The notes under the pieces: generated by a model
What the model was told of the DNA's origin: nothing
What the model saw: the letters and a program-made list of their open reading frames with translations, nothing else
The model's database searches: none
In this document: positions 23,072 to 31,154 of the stretch, piece by piece
Layout of the letters: every line of letters starts with the position of its first letter
Numbering within the stretch: the stretch's first letter is position 1
Made by a program: the position numbers and the translations under genes
NCBI RefSeq assembly: GCF_024199905.1
Contig: NZ_JANAFB010000013.1
Span: 21,546 to 85,545, forward strand
Reading direction: 5' to 3'
DNA length: 64,000 nucleotides
Source: Rothia santali
GTDB taxonomy: Bacteria; Actinomycetota; Actinomycetes; Actinomycetales; Micrococcaceae

Positions 23072-23264
23072 GAGGCCGTCACGCTCGGGTGGGCTCCACG
23101 TACCGGCCGTCAGGCCCGGATCGGCTCCACGTGCCGGCCGTCAGGCCCGGGTCAGCTCGGCGTACCGGCCGTCAGGCCCGGATCGGCTCCACGTGCCGGC
23201 CGTCAGGCCCGGATCGGCTCCACGTGCCGGCCGTCAGGCTCGGGTCAGCTCGGCGTACCGGCCG
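23072..23264. repeat. 31-bp tandem array at the ybaK-like 3' end
   Basis: CCGGCCGTCAGG or a close variant recurs at 23072, 23103, 23134, 23165, 23196, 23227 and 23258, exactly 31 bp apart. Two unit types occur: on the minus strand one reads ...TACGCCGAGCTGACC..., the other ...CACGTGGAGCCGATC.... Each unit includes a TGA in the frame of the gene's tail. The unit nearest the gene encodes the real C-terminus RYAELTRA, so the array grew from the gene's 3' end. Each unit can form a small CCGGCC/GGCC-CGG stem. Confidence 0.9.
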
Positions 23265-23731
23265 CCGGTCAGGTTCAGCAGGTCCGCGGGCGCCAGCTCG
23301 ACCTCCAACCCCCTCCTGCCGCCGGAGACCATGATGCTCTCGAAGCGCCCCGCCGAGCCGTCGAGCAGGAGCGGCACGGGGGTCTTCTGCCCCAGCGGCG
23401 AGATCCCGCCGACCACGTAGCCGCTGCGCCGCTCCGCCAGCCGGGGATCGGCCAGGCGCGCCGACTTCCACCCGGCGGCCGCGGCGCCGCGCTTCAGGTC
23501 CAGGAGGTCCGGGACCGGGACGAGCGCGAGCGCGTAGGCGCCCTGCCCCGTGATCATGAGGGTCTTGAAGACGCGGCCGGGGTCGGCACCGAGCCGCTCG
23601 GCCGCCTCGGCGCCGAACTCCGCCCGGTCCTCGTGCTCGTAGGAGTGGAGGCGGTGCCACACGCCCTCGCGCCGCAGCAGGGCGAGGGCGGGCGTGGCCG
23701 CGCCGTGGTCGGGCGACTTCTTCTTCGACAC
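23234..23731 (-). CDS. YbaK/EbsC-type aminoacyl-tRNA deacylase
   Basis: Similar to Cys-tRNA(Pro) deacylases, which hydrolyse mischarged tRNA. Seen: ATPALALLRREGVWHRLHSYEH at the start, VFKTLMIT (the conserved Lys at the active site), DLKRGAAAAGWKSARLAD, and the late GGISPLGQK motif diagnostic of the family. 165 residues. GTG 23731 follows a GGAGGCATC ribosome-binding site. The final RYAELTRA is encoded by the first copy of a 31-bp tandem repeat. Confidence 0.9.
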   Translation of the reverse strand: MSKKKSPDHGAATPALALLRREGVWHRLHSYEHEDRAEFGAEAAERLGADPGRVFKTLMITGQGAYALALVPVPDLLDLKRGAAAAGWKSARLADPRLAERRSGYVVGGISPLGQKTPVPLLLDGSAGRFESIMVSGGRRGLEVELAPADLLNLTGGRYAELTRA

Positions 23732-23800
23732 GATGCCTCCGGGGTCACGGGAGTGGGGCTCGCCTCCACGGTAGCGCGCCCCGCGTGGCATGATCGGCCC

Positions 23801-24433
23801 ATGAACGCCATCACGGCCCGCCCCACCGCCCAGGACGTCCAGTCGGCCCTCGACGCCGTGCGCGAGCGGTTCGCGCTCGTCCCCGACGCCGCCTGGGAGC
23901 TGCCCGCCGAGGGCCTCGACTGGACCTGCCGGGAGACCGTCATGCACATCCTCGACGACCTGGGCTCCTACGCCCTGCAGCTCTCGGGGCGCCACGGGCA
24001 CGAGGGATACGCTCCCCTGCGGGAGTTCGGCGTCCGGCCCGGCCGCCCCGTGGGCCTCTTCTGGCCCGAGGAGGAGGGCGGCACGCGCGCCGTCCTCGAC
24101 TGCCTCGACGCCGTCGGGGGACTGCTGGTCGCGGTCGTGGCCAGCGCGCCGCCGGATCGCATCGGCTGGCACCCGCACGGGCGGCCGGACCGCTCGGGGC
24201 TGGCGGCCATGGGCATCGTCGAGCTCGCGCTGCACGCCTCGGACATCCTGCGCGCCCAGGGGATCGCGTACCGGGCCGAGGACGACGTCGTCACCGCCTG
24301 CCTCGACCGGATCTTCCCCGCCGCGCCGCGCACGGGGGACCCCTGGCGGGACCTGCTCGCCGCGACCGGCCGCACCCCGGAGACCAAGGGGCGCCCGTGG
24401 CGCTGGGACTGCTCGATCCGGGGCGGGGGCTGA
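23801..24433 (+). CDS. maleylpyruvate isomerase/DinB-like mycothiol-type protein
   Basis: Four-helix protein with the MDMPI N-terminal pattern: LDWTCRETVMHILDDLGSYALQL (W-t-x-r-x-x-v-x-H, first metal ligand) and MGIVELALHASDILRAQG (second His pair, ALHASD). Relatives use mycothiol as cofactor or thiol substrate. The substrate is unknown; there are no aromatic-degradation genes nearby. 210 residues. CATGAT, a possible -10, ends 6 nt before ATG 23801, so this may be another leaderless gene. Confidence 0.75.
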   Translation: MNAITARPTAQDVQSALDAVRERFALVPDAAWELPAEGLDWTCRETVMHILDDLGSYALQLSGRHGHEGYAPLREFGVRPGRPVGLFWPEEEGGTRAVLDCLDAVGGLLVAVVASAPPDRIGWHPHGRPDRSGLAAMGIVELALHASDILRAQGIAYRAEDDVVTACLDRIFPAAPRTGDPWRDLLAATGRTPETKGRPWRWDCSIRGGG

Positions 24434-24741
24434 GGCCGTCCGGCGCTCGCCGTCGCCCCCCGCTTTGGTATCCTTCACCAGATCACCCGCACCCCTCGAC
24501 GCCCGCGGATCGCGGAGGGCGGCACCGGCCGGCATCGACCGACCGGTCATGGCCGACCAGCCCCCTTGGCCGATCGGCCACGTCCGGCCGACAGTCGTCG
24601 ACCGGCCGACAGCCGTCCACCGGCCAATTCCGGCCGGCGGCTTCCGACCGGTCGTCGCCAATCTGCCGTGGCCCTCCTGCCGCCCTCGGGACCCCGTCGG
24701 AGGCGTGCGCGTCCCCCGACCCCCGAGACAAGGAGCGGCGC
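24434..24741 (+). repeat. intergenic region with 18-bp direct repeats
   Basis: 308 bp without a convincing gene, rich in GGCCGAC and CCGGCC words. CCGGCCGACAGTCGTCGA (24584-24601) and CCGGCCGACAGCCGTCCA (24602-24619) are tandem 18-bp copies, followed by a partial third from 24620. More degenerate copies lie upstream to about 24541. A TTGGTATCCTT stretch near 24464 is the only AT-rich patch and could hold a promoter. Confidence 0.6.
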
Positions 24742-26250
24742 ATGCCCCCGGGCGCCACCACCACGACCACGACGACGTCCGCGGCATCACCCGGTGACCT
24801 CGCCCCCGCGTTCACACCCCGAACTCGCACCATCCGCTACGCGGGGCTGGTGCTCGGCGCCCTCGCGGCGTTCGCCGCCTTCGCCGCGATGCCGGCCGAG
24901 GTGCCGCACGAGGCGCGGGTCGTGGCCGGCGTCGTCGTCCTCATGGGGACCTGGTGGATCACCGAGGCGGCGCCCCTGCCCGTGACCGCCCTGATGCCGC
25001 TCGTGCTCCTGCCGGCCTTCGGCGTGACCACCATGGAGGAGCTGGCGCCCTCCTACGCCAGCCAGATCATCTTCCTGTTCCTGGGCGGCTTCCTCCTGGC
25101 GCTGGGCATCCAGCGGTGGGGCCTGCACCGGCGGATCGCGCTGCTGGTGGTGCTCGCCGTTGGGACCAAGCCGACGCGCATGGTGCTGGGCATGATGATC
25201 GCGACCGCGGTCCTCGGCATGTGGGTCTCCAACACCGCGACCGCGCTGATGATGATCCCGCTGGGACTGTCACTGGTGGGGCTGATCGAGGACCAGGACG
25301 GGGTCGCGCGGAAGTCCCGGTTCGGCGTCGGGCTGATGCTCGGGATCGCGTACTCGGCGACCATCTCGGCCTTCGGCACCATCATCGCCACGCCGGGCAA
25401 CGTCTTCGTCGTCGGCTTCATCCGCGAGAACCTCGGCCACACCGTGACCTTCCTGCAGTGGATGGTCTTCGGCATCCCGCTGGTGGTCGTGTTCCTCGCC
25501 GCGGGATGGCTCGTGATCGCCCAGGTGCTCTGGCGCCCGGAGATCGACGAACTGCCCGGCGGCCGGCAGCTGTTCCTGCACGAGCTGTCCAAGCTCGGGC
25601 GCATGTCGGCCGGCGAGAAGCTGATCGCGCTCATCTGTTGCGGCGCCGCCCTGTCCTGGATCCTGGTGCCCCTGGTCTTCGAGGACCCCTGGGCCACCGA
25701 CGCCGTCATCGCGATGATCGCGGGGCTGACCACGTTCCTCGTCCCGGCGCGCCCGGCGGCCGGCGTCATGGTCATGGACTGGGACGCCGCCCGCGAGATC
25801 CCGTGGGGCACGCTCATCCTCTTCGGCGGCGGGCTCGCGCTCTCGGGCCAGGTCACGGCCACGGGCCTCTCGGACTGGGTCGGGGACTCCTTCGCCGGGC
25901 TCGAGGGGCTGCCGTTCTGGCTCGTGCTCGCGGTCATCCTGGTCGCGGTGCTGGCGGTCACCGAGATCACCAGCTCGATGGCGACCATCGCGACCTTCGT
26001 GCCGATCGTCGCCGGCGTCGCGCTGGGTCTCGGCTTCGACCCGGTGCTCCTGGCCATCCTGGTGACCCAGGCGTGCCAGTGCGCCTTCATGCTGCCGGTC
26101 GCGACCGCGCCCAACGCGATCGCCTTCGGCTCGGGGGCCGTGAGCATCCGGCAGATGGTCCGGACCGGGCTGTGGATGAACGTCATCGGGTTCGGGCTGA
26201 TCTTCGTCCTGGCGTTCACGCTGGTGCCCTGGGCGCTCTCCGCGGGGTAG
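24742..26250 (+). CDS. DASS (SLC13) family sodium/anion symporter
   Basis: Integral membrane transporter of the divalent anion:Na+ symporter family, which imports dicarboxylates, citrate or sulfate. The two Na+/substrate hairpin motifs are visible: MWVSNTATALMMIPLG (SNT, residues about 155-170) and TEITSSMATIATFVPI in the second repeat. MGTWWITEAAPLPVTALMPLVLLP is the family N-terminal block. About 11-12 helices, 502 residues. AAGGAG precedes the ATG. The first about 35 residues are a Thr/Ala-rich cytosolic stretch. Substrate cannot be told from sequence. Confidence 0.9.
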   Translation: MPPGATTTTTTTSAASPGDLAPAFTPRTRTIRYAGLVLGALAAFAAFAAMPAEVPHEARVVAGVVVLMGTWWITEAAPLPVTALMPLVLLPAFGVTTMEELAPSYASQIIFLFLGGFLLALGIQRWGLHRRIALLVVLAVGTKPTRMVLGMMIATAVLGMWVSNTATALMMIPLGLSLVGLIEDQDGVARKSRFGVGLMLGIAYSATISAFGTIIATPGNVFVVGFIRENLGHTVTFLQWMVFGIPLVVVFLAAGWLVIAQVLWRPEIDELPGGRQLFLHELSKLGRMSAGEKLIALICCGAALSWILVPLVFEDPWATDAVIAMIAGLTTFLVPARPAAGVMVMDWDAAREIPWGTLILFGGGLALSGQVTATGLSDWVGDSFAGLEGLPFWLVLAVILVAVLAVTEITSSMATIATFVPIVAGVALGLGFDPVLLAILVTQACQCAFMLPVATAPNAIAFGSGAVSIRQMVRTGLWMNVIGFGLIFVLAFTLVPWALSAG

Positions 26251-26270
26251 GGGAGGGCGACGCCGCCCGG

Positions 26271-26350
26271 CCGGTCCGGCGTCGGGTCCCGGCCCTCGAC
26301 TCCAGCCGGTCCGGCGTCGGACCCCGGCCCTCAGCCCCGGCCGGTCCGAC
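26271..26350. repeat. 35-bp direct repeats at the 3' end of a TMEM175-like gene
   Basis: Copies start at 26271 and 26306, each beginning CCGGTCCGGCGTCGG, and a partial third at 26341 (CCGGTCCGAC) is the last coding sequence of the minus-strand gene (encoding RRTGRG and its stop). The array has therefore copied the gene's end downstream, as in the 31-bp array near 23.1 kb. Confidence 0.8.
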
Positions 26351-26951
26351 GCACCGCGGCCAGCAGCGGCTCCTCCAGGAACAGCAGCAGCAGCCAGTAG
26401 GCGCCAATGCGCGGGAAGGCCACCGCCAGCACCAGCGCCGCGGCCAGCAGCCCCGCGCCGGCCCACAGCTCGGGCGCCGGAATGTGCGCCCCGTCCCGGA
26501 TGTACCCGCCGCGCTCCAGCAGCAGCCGCTCGACCCGCAGCGTCACGGAGCCGACCAGCATGGTCCCGATGTAGACCCCCAGCGCGAGCGGGTCGCCCCC
26601 GTCCCCGGTGAAGTCGAGGACCGTGGCCACCGGGAGGAAGACGATGGAGGCGAGCCAGAGGGCCTCGAGGTGCAGGATCGCCGAGGAGTACCCCGTGGCG
26701 TCGGTGAACAGCCAGTGGTGGGCGCGCCAGAAGACCGCGATGACCACGAAGCTCAGCCCCGCCGAGGCGAGGCTCAGCCCGTTGGAGGAGAAGTAGTCGG
26801 CCGCGCTGGGGGCGTCGGTCGCGGCGTCGACGATGGGCAGCACGACCAGGGTGATCGCGATCGCCACCACCGCGTCCCCGAAGGCGACGACGCGGTCGAC
26901 GTGGCGCTCCTCGCCCCGGCGGGTCCCCGGTCGGGGTGATCTGGCTCTCAT
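26331..26951 (-). CDS. TMEM175/DUF1211-like membrane protein
   Basis: Six-helix protein beginning ERHVDRVVAFGDAVVAIAITLVVLPI, equivalent to the R-x-x-x-FSD-x-x-x-A-I-x-x-T-L signature of prokaryotic TMEM175 potassium channels; here the FSD is FGD. WRAHHWLF matches the conserved helix-3 block. One six-helix repeat, 206 residues, expected to form tetramers. ATG 26951 lies 6 nt after a TACGCT -10, another leaderless arrangement. Channel activity is inferred from the family. Confidence 0.82.
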   Translation of the reverse strand: MRARSPRPGTRRGEERHVDRVVAFGDAVVAIAITLVVLPIVDAATDAPSAADYFSSNGLSLASAGLSFVVIAVFWRAHHWLFTDATGYSSAILHLEALWLASIVFLPVATVLDFTGDGGDPLALGVYIGTMLVGSVTLRVERLLLERGGYIRDGAHIPAPELWAGAGLLAAALVLAVAFPRIGAYWLLLLFLEEPLLAAVRRTGRG

Positions 26952-27052
26952 GGGACCAGCGTAGCGTCGTGCTCCCCGCCCGCACGGCACGCCCTGCCGC
27001 GTCGTTCCCGCGGCGCCAGGGCCCGCCGCGCCGTGACCCCGCTCATCGCCGC

Positions 27053-27081
27053 CTGACCCACGGCGTCGCGCATAGTAGCCT
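27053..27081 (+). promoter_or_regulatory. ettA promoter, leaderless
   Basis: CTGACC (27053-27058), 17-nt spacer, TAGCCT (27076-27081), then 7 nt to ATG 27089. This is the best-formed leaderless promoter in the window, with both hexamers at correct spacing and no ribosome-binding site. Confidence 0.65.
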
Positions 27082-27088
27082 GGAACGT

Positions 27089-28771
<1,683 letters not shown>

Positions 28772-28811
28772 TCGGTCCGGTGCCCCGCCGCGGGGCGCCC
28801 GGCCGACGGCC

Positions 28812-28859
28812 GAAGGCCCCCTGCTCTCTGTGGAGCAGGGGGCCTTCGCGCATTTTTTT
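28812..28859 (+). terminator. ettA intrinsic terminator
   Basis: A perfect 15-bp stem, GAAGGCCCCCTGCTC and complement with a TCTGTG loop, then GCGCA and seven Ts. This is the only textbook rho-independent terminator with a long T run in the window. Confidence 0.95.
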
Positions 28860-28884
28860 GGGGGGGGGAAGGGGGAGGGAGGGG
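28860..28884 (+). other. G-quadruplex-capable tract
   Basis: Directly after the terminator T run come G9-AA-G5-A-G3-A-G4. Four runs of at least three Gs with 1-2-nt loops satisfy the usual quadruplex pattern. Confidence 0.7.
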
Positions 28885-28938
28885 CGGATGGGCCGTCCCG
28901 CCTACGGAACCCCGGCATGGGCCCGAGCCCGGCGCCTC

Positions 28939-29003
28939 GGCCCAGCCCACCGGCCCAGCACCCCAGTCCGACACCCCGGTCCAGCACCCCGACCCAGCGT
29001 CCC
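28939..29003. repeat. 13-bp degenerate tandem repeat
   Basis: Five 13-bp units of the form GGCCCAGCACCCC: GGCCCAGCCCACC, GGCCCAGCACCCC, AGTCCGACACCCC, GGTCCAGCACCCC, GACCCAGCGTCCC. They lie just downstream of the minus-strand tesB gene and convergent with ettA. Confidence 0.75.
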
Positions 29004-29029
29004 GGCTCACCCCAGAGCGCGCACCCGGA

Positions 29030-29968
29030 TCAGCCCTTCGCGCCCCCGGAGCCCGACGCCGACCGCTCCGGCAGCCGCACCAGCCCCTCCTGCGCGGTGC
29101 TCGCGATCAGCCGGCCCGCGGCGTCGAAGATCCGCCCGCACGCCAGCCCGCGGGTGTTCGAGGCGTTGGGCGAGGTCTGGACGTACAGCAGCCACTCGTC
29201 GGCGCGCGCCTCCCGGTGCCACCAGATCGCGTGGTCCAGGGAGGCCATGTTCATCCCGATGTCCGCCCACGAGCGGCCGTGGCGCCGCAGGATCGGGTCC
29301 ATCGGCGTGTAGTCGGAGGCGTAGGCGATGGCGGCGCGGTGGATGCGCGGGTCGTCGGGCAGCGCCGAGTGGGTCTTGAACCAGACCGCGTTCTCGGCCG
29401 AGCGGTCCTCGGACGCCCGGAGGTAGATCGGCTCGGTCACGTAGCGCAGGTCGAAGGGGCGCCCGCGCACCACGCGCTGCGCGAGCGGCGAGTCGATGTG
29501 CCCCCACAGGTCCGCCGGGCTGGGCAGGCTCTCGGGGTCGGGGATGCCCTCCGGCATCGGCTCCTGGTGCTCGAGCCCCTCGTCCTCGGACTGGAACGAG
29601 GCGATGCACGAGAGGATCACCCGGCCCTCCTGGTAGGCGTGCACCCGGCGGGCCGAGAACGAGCCGCCGTCGCGCATGCGCTCGACGCCGAAGGTGATCG
29701 GGCGGGTCACGTCGCCCGGGCGCAGGAAGTAGCCGTGCAGCGAGTGGACGGCCCGGTCCTCGGCGACCGTGCGGGCCGCCGCGATGACCGACTGCCCCAG
29801 CACCTGCCCGCCGAAGACGCGGCGGGTCTCCGGGCCCACGGTGCGGCCCACGAAGATGTCCTCGGTGGTGCGCAGCGGCTCGGTGGGCTCCAGGTCCAGC
29901 ATGCTCAGGAGGGCGCCGGTGGGGTCGAAGTCGCCGTCCGGCGTGCGGTGGTCGTCGAAAGTGCTCAC
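29030..29968 (-). CDS. tesB: acyl-CoA thioesterase II
   Basis: Double hot-dog thioesterase releasing fatty acids from acyl-CoA. Seen: RRVFGGQVLGQSVIAAARTV, VHSLHGYFLRPGD, and YASDYTPMDPILRRHG with the catalytic Asp, followed by SLDHAIWWHR, the classic TesB ending block. 312 residues. Of three in-frame GTGs, those at 29977 and 29974 overlap or abut a TACAGT -10; GTG 29968 lies 7 nt after it and is chosen as a leaderless start. The C-terminal tail is Ser/Gly-rich. Confidence 0.92.
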   Translation of the reverse strand: MSTFDDHRTPDGDFDPTGALLSMLDLEPTEPLRTTEDIFVGRTVGPETRRVFGGQVLGQSVIAAARTVAEDRAVHSLHGYFLRPGDVTRPITFGVERMRDGGSFSARRVHAYQEGRVILSCIASFQSEDEGLEHQEPMPEGIPDPESLPSPADLWGHIDSPLAQRVVRGRPFDLRYVTEPIYLRASEDRSAENAVWFKTHSALPDDPRIHRAAIAYASDYTPMDPILRRHGRSWADIGMNMASLDHAIWWHREARADEWLLYVQTSPNASNTRGLACGRIFDAAGRLIASTAQEGLVRLPERSASGSGGAKG

Positions 29969-29975
29969 GGTCACC

Positions 29976-29981
29976 ACTGTA
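29976..29981 (-). promoter_or_regulatory. tesB -10, leaderless geometry
   Basis: TACAGT on the minus strand, 7 nt before GTG 29968. It overlaps the more upstream in-frame GTG 29977, which argues against that start. Confidence 0.55.
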
Positions 29982-30097
29982 GCGAAGGCCGCACTCGGCC
30001 CACGTGTTCACGCCCCGCAATACGGGTGCGGCGGCCGCCGGCGTCGGGAGCATAATGGGGGAGTCTCCCGCCCCCGACCGCAGAAACGGTGCCCCAC

Positions 30098-30748
30098 GTG
30101 TCCGACCCCTCCATCATGCTCGCCGACCCCGCCCAGTCGAAGGACCTGGCGACCCTGCTCTCCCGGGTCCGGTCCATCGACGACGCCGCCGCCGTCCGGC
30201 TCCAGGCGCGGGGCTCCGTCCTCGCCGCGTGGGTCCCGGTCATGAGCGGGGAGACCCTGCTCGAGCAGGTGCCCACGGTGCTGGGCATGCGGGCGCTACA
30301 CCTCGCCGCCCCGGCCGACCTCGACCTCACCGTGCAGGCCTCGGCGATCCTGGACCGCCTCGCGCGGCAGGAGAAGGCCGGCGGGGTCTTGACGCTGCCG
30401 CCCGTCGAGGTCAGGGCGGCGTGGGCCGGCGTCGTCCCGCCCGCCGCGGGCTGGGAGCGCGCCGGCACGGTGAGCGCCGAGGAGATCGACACCGCCTCCC
30501 GCGAGGGGATGCGCGCGGTCGAGGCGGCGCTGCCCGCCAACCCCGGGGCCGCGGTGCTGAGCACGGTGCGCTCGCGCATCTGGGGCACGCAGGACGAGCG
30601 CGGCATCGTCACCGGCGCGGCCTTCGGCGCCACCGTGCTGGGGTTCAACGACGCCGCGGAGGCCTTCGAGCTGTTCACCAACGGGCCCTGGAGCCGGCTG
30701 AGCAACCGCGCCGGGCACATCCTGGCCCGGCGACCCGCCGCGCTCTGA
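30098..30748 (+). CDS. conserved actinobacterial hypothetical protein
   Basis: 216 residues, no membrane segment, signal peptide or catalytic motif that I recognise. The N-terminal half (SIMLADPAQSKDLATLLSRVRSIDDAAAVRLQARGSVLAAWVPV) looks well folded and alternating, and the C-terminal half contains GFNDAAEAFELFTNGPWSRL. Amino-acid and codon use match neighbouring genes, so it is likely real. CATAAT (30051-30056) is a good -10 about 40 nt before GTG 30098; GTG 30089 is an alternative start. Divergent from tesB. Confidence 0.75.
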   Translation: MSDPSIMLADPAQSKDLATLLSRVRSIDDAAAVRLQARGSVLAAWVPVMSGETLLEQVPTVLGMRALHLAAPADLDLTVQASAILDRLARQEKAGGVLTLPPVEVRAAWAGVVPPAAGWERAGTVSAEEIDTASREGMRAVEAALPANPGAAVLSTVRSRIWGTQDERGIVTGAAFGATVLGFNDAAEAFELFTNGPWSRLSNRAGHILARRPAAL

Positions 30749-30764
30749 GCCGCGGCGGGCGTCC

Positions 30765-31154
30765 CTAACCGGGCGTGTTGGTCATAGCGTGCGCCGCGCG
30801 CTCGAAGTAGTCCCACACCAGCCCGTCCAGCATCGGCGGCAGCTCCAGGACGTCGAGCGACTCGCGCATGCAGCGCAGCCACGTCCGGCGGGCCGCGGCG
30901 TCGATCCTGAACGGGGCGTGGCGCATCCGAAGCCGCGGGTGCCCGCGCAGCTCGCCGTAGGTGCCCGGCCCGCCGAAGTACTGCTCGAGGAACATCTCCA
31001 GGCGCACCCGCGCCGGCTCCAGGTCCGCCTCCGGGTACATCGCGGCGAAGCCCGGGTCGGCGGCCACGCGGGAGTAGAACTCCGTGGTGAGGCGCTGGAA
31101 GGCCGCGTGGCCGCCGATCTGCTCGTAGAGGCTCGGGGAGGGTTCCAGGCTCAC
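30765..31154 (-). CDS. glbO: truncated haemoglobin (group II, GlbO type)
   Basis: 2-over-2 globin, 129 residues. LYEQIGGHAAFQRLTTEFYSRV is the N-terminal helix pair, RGHPRLRMRHAPFRI carries the proximal His (about residue 79), and RRTWLRCM holds the Trp of helix G typical of group II. Likely binds oxygen or NO/peroxide species. Its GTG overlaps the pepN stop (GTGA), so it is translationally coupled behind aminopeptidase N. Confidence 0.93.
   Translation of the reverse strand: MSLEPSPSLYEQIGGHAAFQRLTTEFYSRVAADPGFAAMYPEADLEPARVRLEMFLEQYFGGPGTYGELRGHPRLRMRHAPFRIDAAARRTWLRCMRESLDVLELPPMLDGLVWDYFERAAHAMTNTPG

Noticed and set aside
23072..23264. Regularly spaced repeats that could suggest a CRISPR array.
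   Set aside because: The whole 31-bp period is conserved, with no unique spacers, and units derive from the adjacent gene's 3' end. No cas genes are present.
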